DNA of 44,584 bases, taken from IMG/VR virus record IMGVR_UViG_3300047409_000416, positions 1-44,584 of that record; one strand, written 5' to 3'. Position 1 is the first letter of the stretch. The number at the start of each line of letters is the position of its first letter. Made by a program: the position numbers and the translations under genes. Below, in pieces: positions 14,675 through 23,051 of the stretch. The notes beneath the pieces were generated by a model, which was not told where the DNA came from, did no database searches, and worked only from the letters and a program-made list of their open reading frames with translations. This DNA comes from a virus.

Positions 14675-15355
14675 CTAGCCACCCACGTACGAGTCGCTCG
14701 ACGAGACGCCGCGCAGCCGGACACGGCGGCGGGTAGGGATCGAGGTTCCCTTCTTGTTCACGAGCGACCTGATCTGCCCGAGCCGCCCCCCGCGCCCATC
14801 AGACCCTTCATAGAGGGCGCGGTACCGCTCCCCCTGTTGCGAGGTCGCGTCGTCGCCGTAGTCGGCGAGCTTCCAGAGCGCGTACAGGATCAGCGCGTCA
14901 TGAAACTCCGGGGGGATCGCGCCGTAACCCTCGGTGCTCGGATCGTCGGCCGGGTTCGCCATCGGCGCCGTCGGCGCGAGCACCGCCCACACCTGCATCG
15001 TCCCGTCCTCGCTCGGGGCCGGGTTCACCTGGAGGAGGTCGGAGCGGAGCAAGGAGAAGTTCGAGCCCCAGCTACTCCCCATGCGGCTGCCGCGGTAGCG
15101 GCGACGGCTGTTCCCCCACTCGTCGGAGCCGATCTCGGAGTCGATCAGCGCCAGAATCTTGTGGTCGAGAAGGTAGGTGTCCTGGTTCGCCTTGGTCGTC
15201 AGCTGGACGCAGCGCGCCACGCAGCGCGTCCGAGAGAGAAGGTCGAGCGTGCCCTGGTTCAGCCACGTCCCCACCATCGTCGTCTCGTTGTAGGAGTCGA
15301 TGTCTTGGAGGCCGAGGGTCGCCACCACGAAGTTGCTCATCTCACCGAAGGTCAC
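14675..15355 (-). CDS. Head-to-tail adaptor-like protein
   Basis: 226 aa from a GTG at 15355 that overlaps the upstream TGA (GTGA) and has AGGAGGAGAA just upstream; a longer frame lacks support. Begins MTFGEMSNFVVATLG; a helical N-terminal part (ETTMVGTWLNQGTLDLLSR) and a later PPEFHDALILYALWKLADYG helix pair are typical of gp11/gp4-type adaptors of podoviruses. It would form the ring between portal and nozzle. Confidence in the exact family is moderate. Confidence 0.7.
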   Translation of the reverse strand: MTFGEMSNFVVATLGLQDIDSYNETTMVGTWLNQGTLDLLSRTRCVARCVQLTTKANQDTYLLDHKILALIDSEIGSDEWGNSRRRYRGSRMGSSWGSNFSLLRSDLLQVNPAPSEDGTMQVWAVLAPTAPMANPADDPSTEGYGAIPPEFHDALILYALWKLADYGDDATSQQGERYRALYEGSDGRGGRLGQIRSLVNKKGTSIPTRRRVRLRGVSSSDSYVGG

Positions 15356-15609
15356 TTCTCCTCCTTCTCGGGTGGTAGCTCGACGGTCGTCTCGTGCCAG
15401 TTCGGGAGCGCGGTATGCGGCGAATGGAGCGGCTCGGGCCACTCGTTCTCGTCCTCGTCGAAACGGTCGCGCTCGACGTAGAAACCCCAGCGGGTCCGCT
15501 TCACGCCGGGGTCACGGTGCAAGAGCCGGTAGGCGAGGATCATCCCGAGCAGGATGATCGTCAGTACCGAGACCGTGATCTCCCAGTCGATCCCGATCGC
15601 GAAGATCAA
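15352..15609 (-). CDS. Small membrane protein, candidate holin or lysis accessory
   Basis: 85 aa with one N-terminal membrane segment (residues about 7-27, IDWEITVSVLTIILLGMILA) followed by a basic patch (HRDPGVKRTR) and a long acidic tail rich in Glu and Asp. It overlaps the end of the endolysin gene by 4 nt, the classic placement of a holin or spanin-like partner. The single segment and long soluble tail are not diagnostic. Confidence 0.65.
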   Translation of the reverse strand: MIFAIGIDWEITVSVLTIILLGMILAYRLLHRDPGVKRTRWGFYVERDRFDEDENEWPEPLHSPHTALPNWHETTVELPPEKEEK

Positions 15610-16490
15610 GGCTCGGCCACTCGAACGAACACCGTCGATTGGCTGCTCGTCGAGCGGTCGCGGCGCATAACCTGGCCTCCGTCGCTATTGGATGATGTAG
15701 AAGTGTTGCCCTCCAGGGCATCGAAATGGCTGCCGTCCGACCAGCGCTCGAACAGGCCGACGTGATCGAACGTGCCGTCGTAAGCCCAGTCGAAACAGAC
15801 GAGATCGCCGGACAGCGGGCTCGACGTGACCGAGAGCCCGTTCCGCTTCGCGCGAGCGTCCCCGACGATGTAGGGGACATAGGCGTAGTTGAGCCCCTTC
15901 TGGAAGCTCGGGCTGTTGCCCTCCTGCTCATAGCACCAACTCACGAACATCGCGCACCAAGGGCCGAGCATCCCGTACCAGTCGCAGTATTTCGTCTGGT
16001 TCGAGTTCGGCGGCGCCTCCTTCACGCCCAGCTGCGAGATCGCCCGTGAGAGCGCCCGCGCCCGCAAGCTCGTCTCAGGCGGGAGCGGCGGCTCCTTCCC
16101 GAGGAACTCGTCCCACGCCTCGACCAAGAGCGACTGCGCGTAAGCGTCCATCGCGTAGTCGCCCGGCTCGCCGGGCCCGTCGAGGCCCTCGGGAATCTTC
16201 ACCGAGCGCATCAGATTGAAAGTCTTTTCGCCGACCCAGCCGGTATCGTCGAGCTTCGCCTGCCGCTGCATCCCGGCGACCCCGCTCTCGCCCGCGTTGC
16301 CGCCCTTCCCGTGGGAGAAGCCGTTAGAGAACGCGCGGTCGAAGTTGGAGGCCGGGCCCTGCCAGCGGCCCAGCCTCCACACGATCCGTTTGTACGCCTC
16401 GACGTCGGGCCCGTTGACCGACGGCTGCTTACCCTTCTTGGCGGCGTCGGCCGGATAAAGCGGCCGCGGGAAGCCGGGGACGGCGATCAT
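15606..16490 (-). CDS. CHAP-domain endolysin
   Basis: 294 aa from the ATG at 16490, chosen because AAGGGAGGGCCG precedes it; a GTG 13 codons upstream has no such site. The N-terminal region contains a peptidoglycan-binding-like stretch (GMQRQAKLDDTGWVGEKTF, about residues 73-91). The C-terminal half is a CHAP amidase/endopeptidase: GPWCAMFVSWCYEQ with the probable catalytic Cys (about C179), GDLVCFDW, then FDHVGLFE with the probable catalytic His (about H243) and ALEGNTS. No signal peptide, so it needs a holin-type partner such as the overlapping membrane protein. Sits between fibre genes and the adaptor. Confidence 0.88.
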   Translation of the reverse strand: MIAVPGFPRPLYPADAAKKGKQPSVNGPDVEAYKRIVWRLGRWQGPASNFDRAFSNGFSHGKGGNAGESGVAGMQRQAKLDDTGWVGEKTFNLMRSVKIPEGLDGPGEPGDYAMDAYAQSLLVEAWDEFLGKEPPLPPETSLRARALSRAISQLGVKEAPPNSNQTKYCDWYGMLGPWCAMFVSWCYEQEGNSPSFQKGLNYAYVPYIVGDARAKRNGLSVTSSPLSGDLVCFDWAYDGTFDHVGLFERWSDGSHFDALEGNTSTSSNSDGGQVMRRDRSTSSQSTVFVRVAEP

Positions 16491-16525
16491 CGGCCCTCCC
16501 TTGTACGGGGCCTCCCACCAGTCGG

Positions 16526-17035
16526 TCACGGCAACAGCTGAAACAGGAGCACTTGCGGCTCCTCGCCGTCGGCGGCTCTGGCTTCGGGCGGCGGCTCGGA
16601 CTCGCCGACCCGGACCTCCACGAGGTCAGGCATCAGGAACACCCACGGCACCACCCAGGTCGTCAGTTCCGTCTCGGAGACGAACACCGTCGGCTCGAAA
16701 TGGTCATGCCACCAAATCTCGCTCGACTCGGTGAAGCCGCTGCCCATGACGTGCAAGAGCACCGGCTCGGGCGCGTTGATCGAGACCATCGGCGGGAACA
16801 GCGCCGACAGCCTCACCCCCGAGGTGTCACGCCGGTCGTCGTGAATCTCGCTCGCGACGTCGTTCTCGTGCTCGGCGACAGCCTCGACCTCGGCGTCGTG
16901 CTCGTCGTCGCGGACGTCGGCCTGCTCCTCCTCGACGTCGGGGAGCACGCCGTAGTTCAGCCGCCCCGACAGGTCAGGAGTGACGTACCCCGCCTCCGGG
17001 TGCCCCGGTGGAAGGGTGAACAGAGCCTCGGTCAC
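16526..17035 (-). CDS. IPT/TIG-like Ig-fold structural protein
   Basis: 169 aa. The N-terminus has a GHPEAGYVTPDLSG motif shared with the next two upstream genes, then an acidic linker. Residues about 80-150 look like an IPT/TIG (Ig-like) domain: PEPVLLHVMGSGFTESSEIW and then VSETELTTWVVPW with LVEVRVG. Such domains decorate capsids or tails and bind surfaces. Starts with a 4-nt ATGA overlap with the upstream gene. Confidence 0.7.
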   Translation of the reverse strand: MTEALFTLPPGHPEAGYVTPDLSGRLNYGVLPDVEEEQADVRDDEHDAEVEAVAEHENDVASEIHDDRRDTSGVRLSALFPPMVSINAPEPVLLHVMGSGFTESSEIWWHDHFEPTVFVSETELTTWVVPWVFLMPDLVEVRVGESEPPPEARAADGEEPQVLLFQLLP

Positions 17036-17427
17036 TGGCTCGCCTTCGGCCCCGCCGTCGAGGACGACGTGCTGCCCGTGCCGCCCTTCTGTTGCAGCGC
17101 CGCCCGCTTCGCCTTCTCCTGCTCCTCGGCGGCCCGGCCGCGCTCCTCCATCTCCTTGTCGCGCGCCTCGATCTCCTCACGAGCGACCTTGCTCTCGCTC
17201 TCGGCGATCGCCTCGTTCTCCTCCTCGGCGTTCTCGATCCGCTCCTCGCGCCACTCCTGCTCCTCGTCGGGGAGGATGCCGGTGTCCAGTTCGCCGTCGA
17301 GCAGCGGGGCTGCGTACCCGGCCTGCGGGTGGCCGACGGGGAGCGTCCCTACCGTCTGCCGCTTCGCCTCGCGCGAGCGCTTCGCCTCCGACTCCCTGTC
17401 CTTCTCTGATTCCTTCGTGGGCGCCAT
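17032..17427 (-). CDS. Acidic coiled-coil protein with GHP-AGY motif
   Basis: 131 aa. Residues about 28-58 contain TLPVGHPQAGYAAPLLDG and GILPDEEQEW, nearly the same as in the 16526-17035 protein. The rest is a highly charged helix (EERIENAEEENEAIAESE) predicted to be coiled coil. Probably a structural or assembly partner of its neighbours. No family recognised. Confidence 0.65.
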   Translation of the reverse strand: MAPTKESEKDRESEAKRSREAKRQTVGTLPVGHPQAGYAAPLLDGELDTGILPDEEQEWREERIENAEEENEAIAESESKVAREEIEARDKEMEERGRAAEEQEKAKRAALQQKGGTGSTSSSTAGPKASQ

Positions 17428-17437
17428 CTCTCTCCTC

Positions 17438-17650
17438 TCAGTGGGGGCTCTTGGTCAGGTTTGCGTCCGAGCGGGCCTTCTTCCAAGTGGAGAAGCCCAC
17501 CGGGTCCTTCGAGTAATCGACATACCCGGCCGTGGCGACAAACATCCCGCCCGCTTGGTGCTCCCAGCCCTGCGGGTGCCCGGCCTGGAAAGTCAGTTCG
17601 CTTGCGTCGATCGCCGACTGCATCCCGTTCGGCGTGATGATCGGAGGCAT
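17438..17650 (-). CDS. Small protein with GHP motif
   Basis: 70 aa. Contains LTFQAGHPQGWEHQAGGMFV, a third variant of the GHP motif of the two genes that follow, with YVDYSKDPVGF after it. Small spacing to both neighbours (9-10 nt) shows it belongs to the same transcript. Unknown role, probably virion-associated. Confidence 0.6.
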   Translation of the reverse strand: MPPIITPNGMQSAIDASELTFQAGHPQGWEHQAGGMFVATAGYVDYSKDPVGFSTWKKARSDANLTKSPH

Positions 17651-17659
17651 CTCTCTCCT

Positions 17660-18283
17660 TTAGGTCTTGATGATCTTGGTCGCGACGAGGTAGCCCTCAC
17701 TGTCGCTCATACCAGCCACGCCGACGCTGCCGGTAACTCCGAGCGGTCCGGAGTTGGCGATGTTCAACTGGCCGACCCCATCAGCGGAGGCTCCGGTGCC
17801 CTGAAACGAACCCCACGGCCCACCGACCGAGCCGGTCGAGTAGGAAACGCTGTTGGCCGTGCCGCCGTGAGCGTGATCTGCCGCCGACAGAGAGAAGGCG
17901 TGTGAGTGTTTTGGCCTGCGAGTACCGACTGCCGCGCCGTCGTTGAGTCCGACCGAGGCTACGTCGGCGTGGGTGCCGACCCCGACCGTCGTTCTACCGC
18001 GAGAGTCGGGAAGGTTGAAGGTGGTCGAGCCGTCCCCGGCCCCAAACCGGGTCGAGATCACCGCGAAAAGGGCGGCGTAGGTCGTGCGGCTAACGGCGCT
18101 CCCGTCGCAGAGCAAGAAGCCCGTCGGCGCGGTAGTGCCGTAGAAGTCGATCCCCGCTCCAGTGGGGACACCCGCTGCGAGCGCCCCCGACTCCACGGCG
18201 GCGATCCCCGTTTCGATGTGGTTCATGTGCGCGGCATCGACCGGGGTCACGTTGTCTACCCAGGACTGCTGCGCGTAGGTCAA
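17660..18283 (-). CDS. Tail collar-domain fibre protein
   Basis: 207 aa. N-terminal attachment motif QQSWVDNVTPVDAAHMNHIE is shared with two other fibre genes. Residues about 45-110 form a tail-collar domain (FYGTTAPTGFLLCDGSAVSR; TTFNLPDSRGRTTVGVGTH). The C-terminal part is Gly/Ser-rich with KHSHAFSLSAADHAHGG, whose histidines resemble the metal-binding HxH of collar fibres. Likely receptor-binding tip. Confidence 0.84.
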   Translation of the reverse strand: MTYAQQSWVDNVTPVDAAHMNHIETGIAAVESGALAAGVPTGAGIDFYGTTAPTGFLLCDGSAVSRTTYAALFAVISTRFGAGDGSTTFNLPDSRGRTTVGVGTHADVASVGLNDGAAVGTRRPKHSHAFSLSAADHAHGGTANSVSYSTGSVGGPWGSFQGTGASADGVGQLNIANSGPLGVTGSVGVAGMSDSEGYLVATKIIKT

Positions 18284-18311
18284 GCTGCGGCCCTCGCTCT
18301 CTTGAAAGTGG

Positions 18312-19496
18312 TCATAGGCTCCCCGCGGGTTGAAGGTCGAGAACGAGCGTCGGCGGCGGCGCGTGAACGAAGATCGTCTCGCCGACCATCTTCTCGCCGA
18401 CGAGGAACTGGTCGAGGATCGTCTGAGCGCCGGTCAGGCACTCGGTCGCGAGCATCAGGTAGCCGACCCCGCCGCAGAGCGAGCCGTCACCGCTGATCGA
18501 GCCGTCGCCGCAAATCTCCCAGTCCGGCGTCAGACAGTCGGAGAGCGCGAGGTCGAGGTCGAACTCGGACGCGGGCACGTCGAAGGGGCGGCCCCCGACG
18601 ACCGCCTGACCGACCAGGAACTCATTGAGAATCGCCGAGGCGGGCGAGCTAGTGCAGGGCGCGTCGTGGAGCCAGACGAGGTAGGCGCGCATCCCCGCCT
18701 CGGTCGTCCCGAACGCCTGCGCGCTCCCGAGCCCCGCCACCGGAACGGGCTGCCTGTAAACGACGAAGATCGCCCCGAACGCCTGAGCCGAAGGGACACC
18801 CCCGGCCTGCGGCTTGATCGAGCCCTTGATCGTCAGGGCGCCGAACGCCTGGGCGCTGCCGATCCCCGCAACCTGAAAGGCCTGGAGCCAGACCGGCAGC
18901 GGCATCCCGAAAGCCTGCGCCGAGCCGAGCCCGGCGACCGGCTTGGTGAAGCCGGTACGGAAAACAGGGGCACCGAAGCTCTGCGCCGAGCCGAGCCCGG
19001 AGACGTGAAGAACGAACGCGACCCTGAGCGAGCCGAACGCTTGCGCCGAACCGACCCCGGCGACGACCACCGCCACTTTTGTTTTCGTCGCGATCAGGCC
19101 GAACGCCTGCGCAGAGGGGACGCCCGAGCTTGACGAGATGACCCCGCCAATGATCCGGGTGACGATCCCGAACGCCTGCGCGCTGCCGATCCCGACGACC
19201 GCCTTCGACTGCGGGACGCGGGTGATCGTGGTGGTGACCGCGCCGAACGCCTGCGCCGAGCCGATCCCGCTTACCGGCTTCGACTGCGCGAAAGAGGTCT
19301 TGATCGTGACGAGCCCGAACGGCGAGCCCGGCTTGAAGTAGCAGAGGTGGCCGTCGCCGCAGACAGGGCCGCCCGTGATCGCGAGCGTCGAGCCGGTCGG
19401 AGCGACCCCGGTTACAGGAACGACGGGCGAACTGACAGCCCCATCGACGACCGTCCCGTCGTCCACCTTGAAGGTGTCAACGAGAGGCGCAGCCAT
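18312..19496 (-). CDS. Phage tail repeat protein (nine G-SAQAFG repeats)
   Basis: 394 aa. Residues about 75-280 contain nine copies of a 20-24 residue unit centred on GxGSAQAFG (variants GVPSAQAFG and GLGSAQSFG), each followed by two hydrophobic residues and a strand. Repeats of the SAEAFG type are known in phage tail and neck proteins. The N-terminal part has CGDGHLC and the C-terminal part CGDGSISGDGSLCGG. Probably a surface-exposed adhesive fibre. Repeat number may vary between strains by recombination. Its stop is adjacent to the following gene's unit with only a 28-nt gap. Confidence 0.78.
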   Translation of the reverse strand: MAAPLVDTFKVDDGTVVDGAVSSPVVPVTGVAPTGSTLAITGGPVCGDGHLCYFKPGSPFGLVTIKTSFAQSKPVSGIGSAQAFGAVTTTITRVPQSKAVVGIGSAQAFGIVTRIIGGVISSSSGVPSAQAFGLIATKTKVAVVVAGVGSAQAFGSLRVAFVLHVSGLGSAQSFGAPVFRTGFTKPVAGLGSAQAFGMPLPVWLQAFQVAGIGSAQAFGALTIKGSIKPQAGGVPSAQAFGAIFVVYRQPVPVAGLGSAQAFGTTEAGMRAYLVWLHDAPCTSSPASAILNEFLVGQAVVGGRPFDVPASEFDLDLALSDCLTPDWEICGDGSISGDGSLCGGVGYLMLATECLTGAQTILDQFLVGEKMVGETIFVHAPPPTLVLDLQPAGSL

Positions 19497-20138
19497 CTAA
19501 CTCGCCAAACGCTTGTAGATCAAAAGCTGTGAGCCGACCTTGAGGTTCTTTCCCGCCGTGTTCGGAGTCACCTTCAAGCGGGTGATCGCAGCGGTGTTGT
19601 GATACTGGAAGACCTCAAAGTCGAGTACACGCGCCCCGGCAGGCTGCGTGATACCACCCGACAACTCACCGGCCTTCCAGAACGTCGTGCCTGTGTAGTT
19701 CGGGGCCGCGAGCCGCCACGTTGACACGGCACCCGCGACCTGAGAGGCACCCCCCGAGATCACCTGCATCGAGGTGCCCGCGTTGACGCCGCCACCCGTC
19801 ACCGAGGCGTTCGACACGTCCACATAGCCGAGGTCGTAGTTGGCCCCGGTGTCGTTGTTGAACGTGATGTTCACAACCGAGGCCAAAACCGCCTCGTCGG
19901 TGCGGCACATCAGGTACGCCTCCAGCAGGTCGCCGTTCGTCCAGTCGTTCGACCCGGCCTGCGCGACATCGACCCCGGTGTCGATACTGGACTTGTCGGC
20001 TCCTGCGACGGTGTAGCGGTAGACGAGCGAGGTGGCCCCGGCGAGACTCGCGGCGACGATCCCGTCCTCGATGTGGTTCATCGCGACAGCCGTGACGGGC
20101 GTGACGTTCGCCGTCCAGGTCTGCTTCGCGTAGGTCAT
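19497..20138 (-). CDS. Tail fibre/spike-like protein
   Basis: 213 aa. The N-terminal AKQTWTANVTPVTAVAMNHI repeats the attachment motif of the 17660-18283 fibre. The rest is strand-rich, Thr/Val/Asn-rich and Lys-poor (NDTGANYDLGYVDVSNASV; QVISGGASQVAGAVSTW), typical of beta-structured fibre heads. No enzymatic motif. Directly abuts the next gene. Confidence 0.75.
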   Translation of the reverse strand: MTYAKQTWTANVTPVTAVAMNHIEDGIVAASLAGATSLVYRYTVAGADKSSIDTGVDVAQAGSNDWTNGDLLEAYLMCRTDEAVLASVVNITFNNDTGANYDLGYVDVSNASVTGGGVNAGTSMQVISGGASQVAGAVSTWRLAAPNYTGTTFWKAGELSGGITQPAGARVLDFEVFQYHNTAAITRLKVTPNTAGKNLKVGSQLLIYKRLAS

Positions 20139-20142
20139 GGCC

Positions 20143-20559
20143 CTAGAGCTTCGCGATCCAGGGGACGCTGTTTTGCCACTGAATCGTGATGTCGCCCCCG
20201 TTCGGCGTCACCGAGAAACCGTCGATGTAAAAGAGCAGGTTCGAGGTCGCCGGAGTACCCGTGTCCTTGAACACGGCGAGGCAGTCGATCGCCGCCCCCG
20301 AAGGGACAGCGGTGAAAGTCGCGTCGGCCGCGTCGAAACAGCCGGGGTCGGCCCCGGCGCCGTTCGCCGCTTTCGTCCCCAGCGTGACATCGGTAACGAT
20401 CGCGGCGGGTAGAGAGGAAGCGAACTGATGAGCCTGGTTGACCGTGTAGGCCGACGTCCGCATCAGGCGGCACTTCACCGCCGTCCCGGCCGCGGTGAGG
20501 TCGCCGAGCGTCCCCTTCCAGAACTCCTGCAAAGCGAGGTTGAAATGCTGGGAGGCCAT
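20143..20559 (-). CDS. Conserved phage structural protein
   Basis: 138 aa. Starts MASQHFNLALQEFWKGTL and includes AVKCRLMRTSAYTVNQAHQF and GDITIQWQNSVPWIAKL. Similar proteins occur beside head/tail genes of high-GC phages and are thought to be minor structural proteins. Only 4 nt before the next gene. Function not established. Confidence 0.72.
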   Translation of the reverse strand: MASQHFNLALQEFWKGTLGDLTAAGTAVKCRLMRTSAYTVNQAHQFASSLPAAIVTDVTLGTKAANGAGADPGCFDAADATFTAVPSGAAIDCLAVFKDTGTPATSNLLFYIDGFSVTPNGGDITIQWQNSVPWIAKL

Positions 20560-20739
20560 CTAGACACTCACCTGTTGGTGGCCGTCGCGGAGCTTCTCGC
20601 GCTCTCCCTTGTCGATCTTGCGCGAGAGGTCGCCTTCGGCGTAGCCGAGCACGACGAAACGGTCTGACGTCTCGTCGTCGAGGTCGTACTCCTCCCCGGC
20701 GACGTACTCACCCACGGAGTTGACCATCGTTACGTGCAC
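20560..20739 (-). CDS. Small hypothetical protein
   Basis: 59 aa from GTG at 20739, chosen because AGGAGGACGAGC lies directly upstream; a longer frame to 20769 lacks a site. Acidic, with VNSVGEYVAGEEYDLDDETS near the start, a pattern typical of small head-associated proteins. It overlaps the upstream zinc-ribbon gene by 32 nt. Confidence 0.62.
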   Translation of the reverse strand: MHVTMVNSVGEYVAGEEYDLDDETSDRFVVLGYAEGDLSRKIDKGEREKLRDGHQQVSV

Positions 20740-21076
20740 GCTCGTCCTCCTTCCGTCGCCGCTCATCAAGGGTCCCGATCTCCTGCTCCCACGGCAGCCG
20801 CGTCGAGGTGGGCTCCAGCCCGCCGAACTCGTGCTCGAAGTAGGCCGCCTGCTCGGAACGCATCGGCGCCCCGCAGGCCTGGCAGCGCTCCGGCCACGGC
20901 CGCTCGTGCGGCTCCAGGCACTTCGCGCACACGTACCCCTGGCGCATCCGCATAACGTCGTCGTGGCGAAGGGTTAGCTGCACCTCGCCGTGCACCCGCC
21001 CGTCGGGGAGCCAGAGCGCCTGATTCAGCTGCTCGACCTTGAGCGGCCGCACCGGCTCGCGCCAACGCTCAGCCAA
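20708..21076 (-). CDS. Zinc-ribbon structural or accessory protein
   Basis: 122 aa. A CxxC...CxxC zinc ribbon lies at about residues 50-72 (YVCAKCLEPHERPW and ERCQACGAPM). The C-terminal third is charged (EIGTLDERRRKEDERARND). Lies between the capsid-proximal gene and small head genes, so a head role is likely. Overlaps the upstream gene by 8 nt. Confidence 0.7.
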   Translation of the reverse strand: MAERWREPVRPLKVEQLNQALWLPDGRVHGEVQLTLRHDDVMRMRQGYVCAKCLEPHERPWPERCQACGAPMRSEQAAYFEHEFGGLEPTSTRLPWEQEIGTLDERRRKEDERARNDGQLRG

Positions 21077-21638
21077 CGATCTCCTCCATCGCCGCCCCCA
21101 CCGGGGCCTCCTGATCGACGATCAGCTGCTTGAGCGCAGCGATGATCTCCGGGCGGTCCTGCGCCGACTCCTCATAGGCGAGCACCTCATCGAGGTCGTA
21201 GCCGTCCTCAATGACCTTCGTGCAGAGGTCGTTGATCGAGCCGTCATAGACGTCGTAGTTCGGCCACGGCGCCTCGGCGCGAATCCCAACGACGAGCAGA
21301 AGCTCGCTCGGGTTCGCGAGCGCGAGCCGCTCCAACTCCTCCTCGACCGTCTTACGATCCTCGTCCGTCCAGCCCTGCTCGATCTGGGCGGCGCGCGAAT
21401 CGAACAGGCCGATCCGGTAGTCGGGCGCGACCTGAGTCACCTCGTCCTGCTCCTGGTAGAAACCGTTGAACGTCCAGTGGGTGAGCGCCAGTTCGCGCTC
21501 GGCCGGGAGCAGAAGCCCCTCGTGGAAGCGGGCGACGAGCGCCGACTGGATCGTCCGGCTCTGCCCGGTCGCGTAGTGCTCCTGAATGTGGGGCCGAACC
21601 TGCACGGCGTAGCGCCCGTAGCGGGCGATGAAACGCAT
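21069..21638 (-). CDS. Hypothetical head-region protein
   Basis: 189 aa immediately downstream of the major capsid gene. N-terminal RFIARYGRYAVQVRPHIQEH followed by GLLLPAERELALTHW; the C-terminal half is acidic and helical. No family recognised. Position suggests a head completion or accessory protein. Confidence 0.7.
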   Translation of the reverse strand: MRFIARYGRYAVQVRPHIQEHYATGQSRTIQSALVARFHEGLLLPAERELALTHWTFNGFYQEQDEVTQVAPDYRIGLFDSRAAQIEQGWTDEDRKTVEEELERLALANPSELLLVVGIRAEAPWPNYDVYDGSINDLCTKVIEDGYDLDEVLAYEESAQDRPEIIAALKQLIVDQEAPVGAAMEEIVG

Positions 21639-21670
21639 CTCGAATCCTCCCTTGGTCGTCGGTTAGCTCC

Positions 21671-21702
21671 GGGGGCCGGGCCCGACGAGTCGCCCGGCCC
21701 CC
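21671..21702. terminator. Strong GC hairpin after capsid gene
   Basis: GGGGGCCGGGC and GCCCGGCCCCC form a perfect 11-bp stem around a 10-nt loop in the 112-nt gap after the capsid gene. There is no T tract on the minus strand, so it may be a partial terminator or an mRNA 3'-stabilising hairpin that raises capsid mRNA relative to downstream genes. Confidence 0.6.
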
Positions 21703-21750
21703 AGAAGCGATTGAGCCTCCCAACCGGGGAGTCAGTGGCTCAAGCGTGGA

Positions 21751-22974
21751 TCAGGGCGGCGGCGTGACCCCGAACAGAATCCCGTGCGCCCGCTCGTTCG
21801 CGATCTCGTACGTCGCCTCGCAGAGGTACTCCGCGTTGTAGGAGTCCTTCCCTCTGGGCTGCTGGTCGGTCAGGAGCTTCGTGTCGCGGTCCTGCAACGG
21901 CCGCCGCTCCACGTAGTCCATATCGACGAGGAAGGCGTAGGTGCCATACCCCTTGTTGGTGTTCGGGAACTCGGCCCACTCGGTCTTGACGATGACCGGC
22001 AGCCGGTAGCCGAACGCGCCTGAGATGAACGAGTCGATCTTGACCCCGTACACCTTCTCGTCCCCGCTCGGCTGGTAGTAGGTGCCCATCCCCGTCCGCA
22101 GCCAAGTGCTCATGTTCTGCACAAAGAGCGGCGAGGCGAACAGCACCTTGTTCTGGCTCCCGTAGGCCATCGGGCCCGAGACCCAGGCGTCGAAGAAGCC
22201 GGGGGTGAGCGGCCCGTTGACGTCCTGCTTGAACGTCTGCACGAACTCGATCATCCCGCCAGCCGTTCCGCGCGGCTCGTTCTCGGGGGGAACCGCGGCG
22301 GCGAAGGAGCGCATCCCGAAAAAGCCGATCGCCTCCCACTTCCGCTTGTGCTCGCGGCCTTTGCGGACAGCTTCCTTCGCGGGCTCCCGGCCGCCGTACT
22401 TGTTGATCGACGTGTCGGTCGCCGTGAAGCCCCAGGTGGTGCGGGTGATCTGGGTGTAGTTGAACCCGAGCACGCGCTGGAGGTAGCGCGGCGAGGGGAA
22501 GTCCGAGCCCTGCGGCTGCGCGTCGGCAACCACGAGCCAGGCGTCGTTCGCGTTGACCGCGATCCCGTTGCCGCCGCCGATCGCGCCGACGGCACGAGCA
22601 ACGGTCACCGTGTCGGTCGCAACCGAAGCGACCCTGACGCCCTCCCCCGTGCGCATGTTGCGCAGAAGGTCGTTCGCCTGCACGATCTTGCCCTGCCCCG
22701 CCGTCAACGGAATCGCCGTGTCCGTCGCCAGCTGCGCGGTCGTGTTGGTCACGATCCGGGGGAAGTCCTCCTCCTCCAGCCAGTTCACCTTCTCGCGTGT
22801 CGCCGCTCTCGACGACACCCGCGAGGTCATAGTCGTGAACTGGGACTCGTCGGGACGGAGCAGACGAATCCGCTCGTCCATATCGACGATCTTCTCTCCC
22901 TCTGAAACAGAGGCCGAGGTCGGCCCAAGCTGCTCCTCGGTGGAGACGTTGCCCTGAATGATGGTTCCGGCCAT
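21751..22974 (-). CDS. Major capsid protein (SU10/DUF5309-like)
   Basis: 407 aa. Pattern of the SU10-type major head protein family: an N-terminal acidic arm (VSEGEKIVDMDERIRLLRPD), then SQFTTMTSRVSSRAATREKV and NWLEEEDFP, a central GFNYTQITRTTWGFTATDTS, and a C-terminal DMDYVERRPLQDRDTKLLTD typical of the family. It forms the HK97-fold shell. Lies after the scaffold gene as in podoviruses, preceded by a 77-nt gap and followed by a strong hairpin. Confidence 0.88.
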   Translation of the reverse strand: MAGTIIQGNVSTEEQLGPTSASVSEGEKIVDMDERIRLLRPDESQFTTMTSRVSSRAATREKVNWLEEEDFPRIVTNTTAQLATDTAIPLTAGQGKIVQANDLLRNMRTGEGVRVASVATDTVTVARAVGAIGGGNGIAVNANDAWLVVADAQPQGSDFPSPRYLQRVLGFNYTQITRTTWGFTATDTSINKYGGREPAKEAVRKGREHKRKWEAIGFFGMRSFAAAVPPENEPRGTAGGMIEFVQTFKQDVNGPLTPGFFDAWVSGPMAYGSQNKVLFASPLFVQNMSTWLRTGMGTYYQPSGDEKVYGVKIDSFISGAFGYRLPVIVKTEWAEFPNTNKGYGTYAFLVDMDYVERRPLQDRDTKLLTDQQPRGKDSYNAEYLCEATYEIANERAHGILFGVTPPP

Positions 22975-23051
22975 GCGGCCTCCTCAAGACGAAGTGACGT
23001 CTGTCCCTTCGGCCTTGCGGGGTGTCGCCGCCCAGTGGGGCGGGGGCTCGC

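Noticed and set aside
21740-22987. A 415-codon frame on the same strand in another frame of the capsid gene
   Set aside because: Arg/Gly/Asp-rich shadow of the well-recognised capsid protein.
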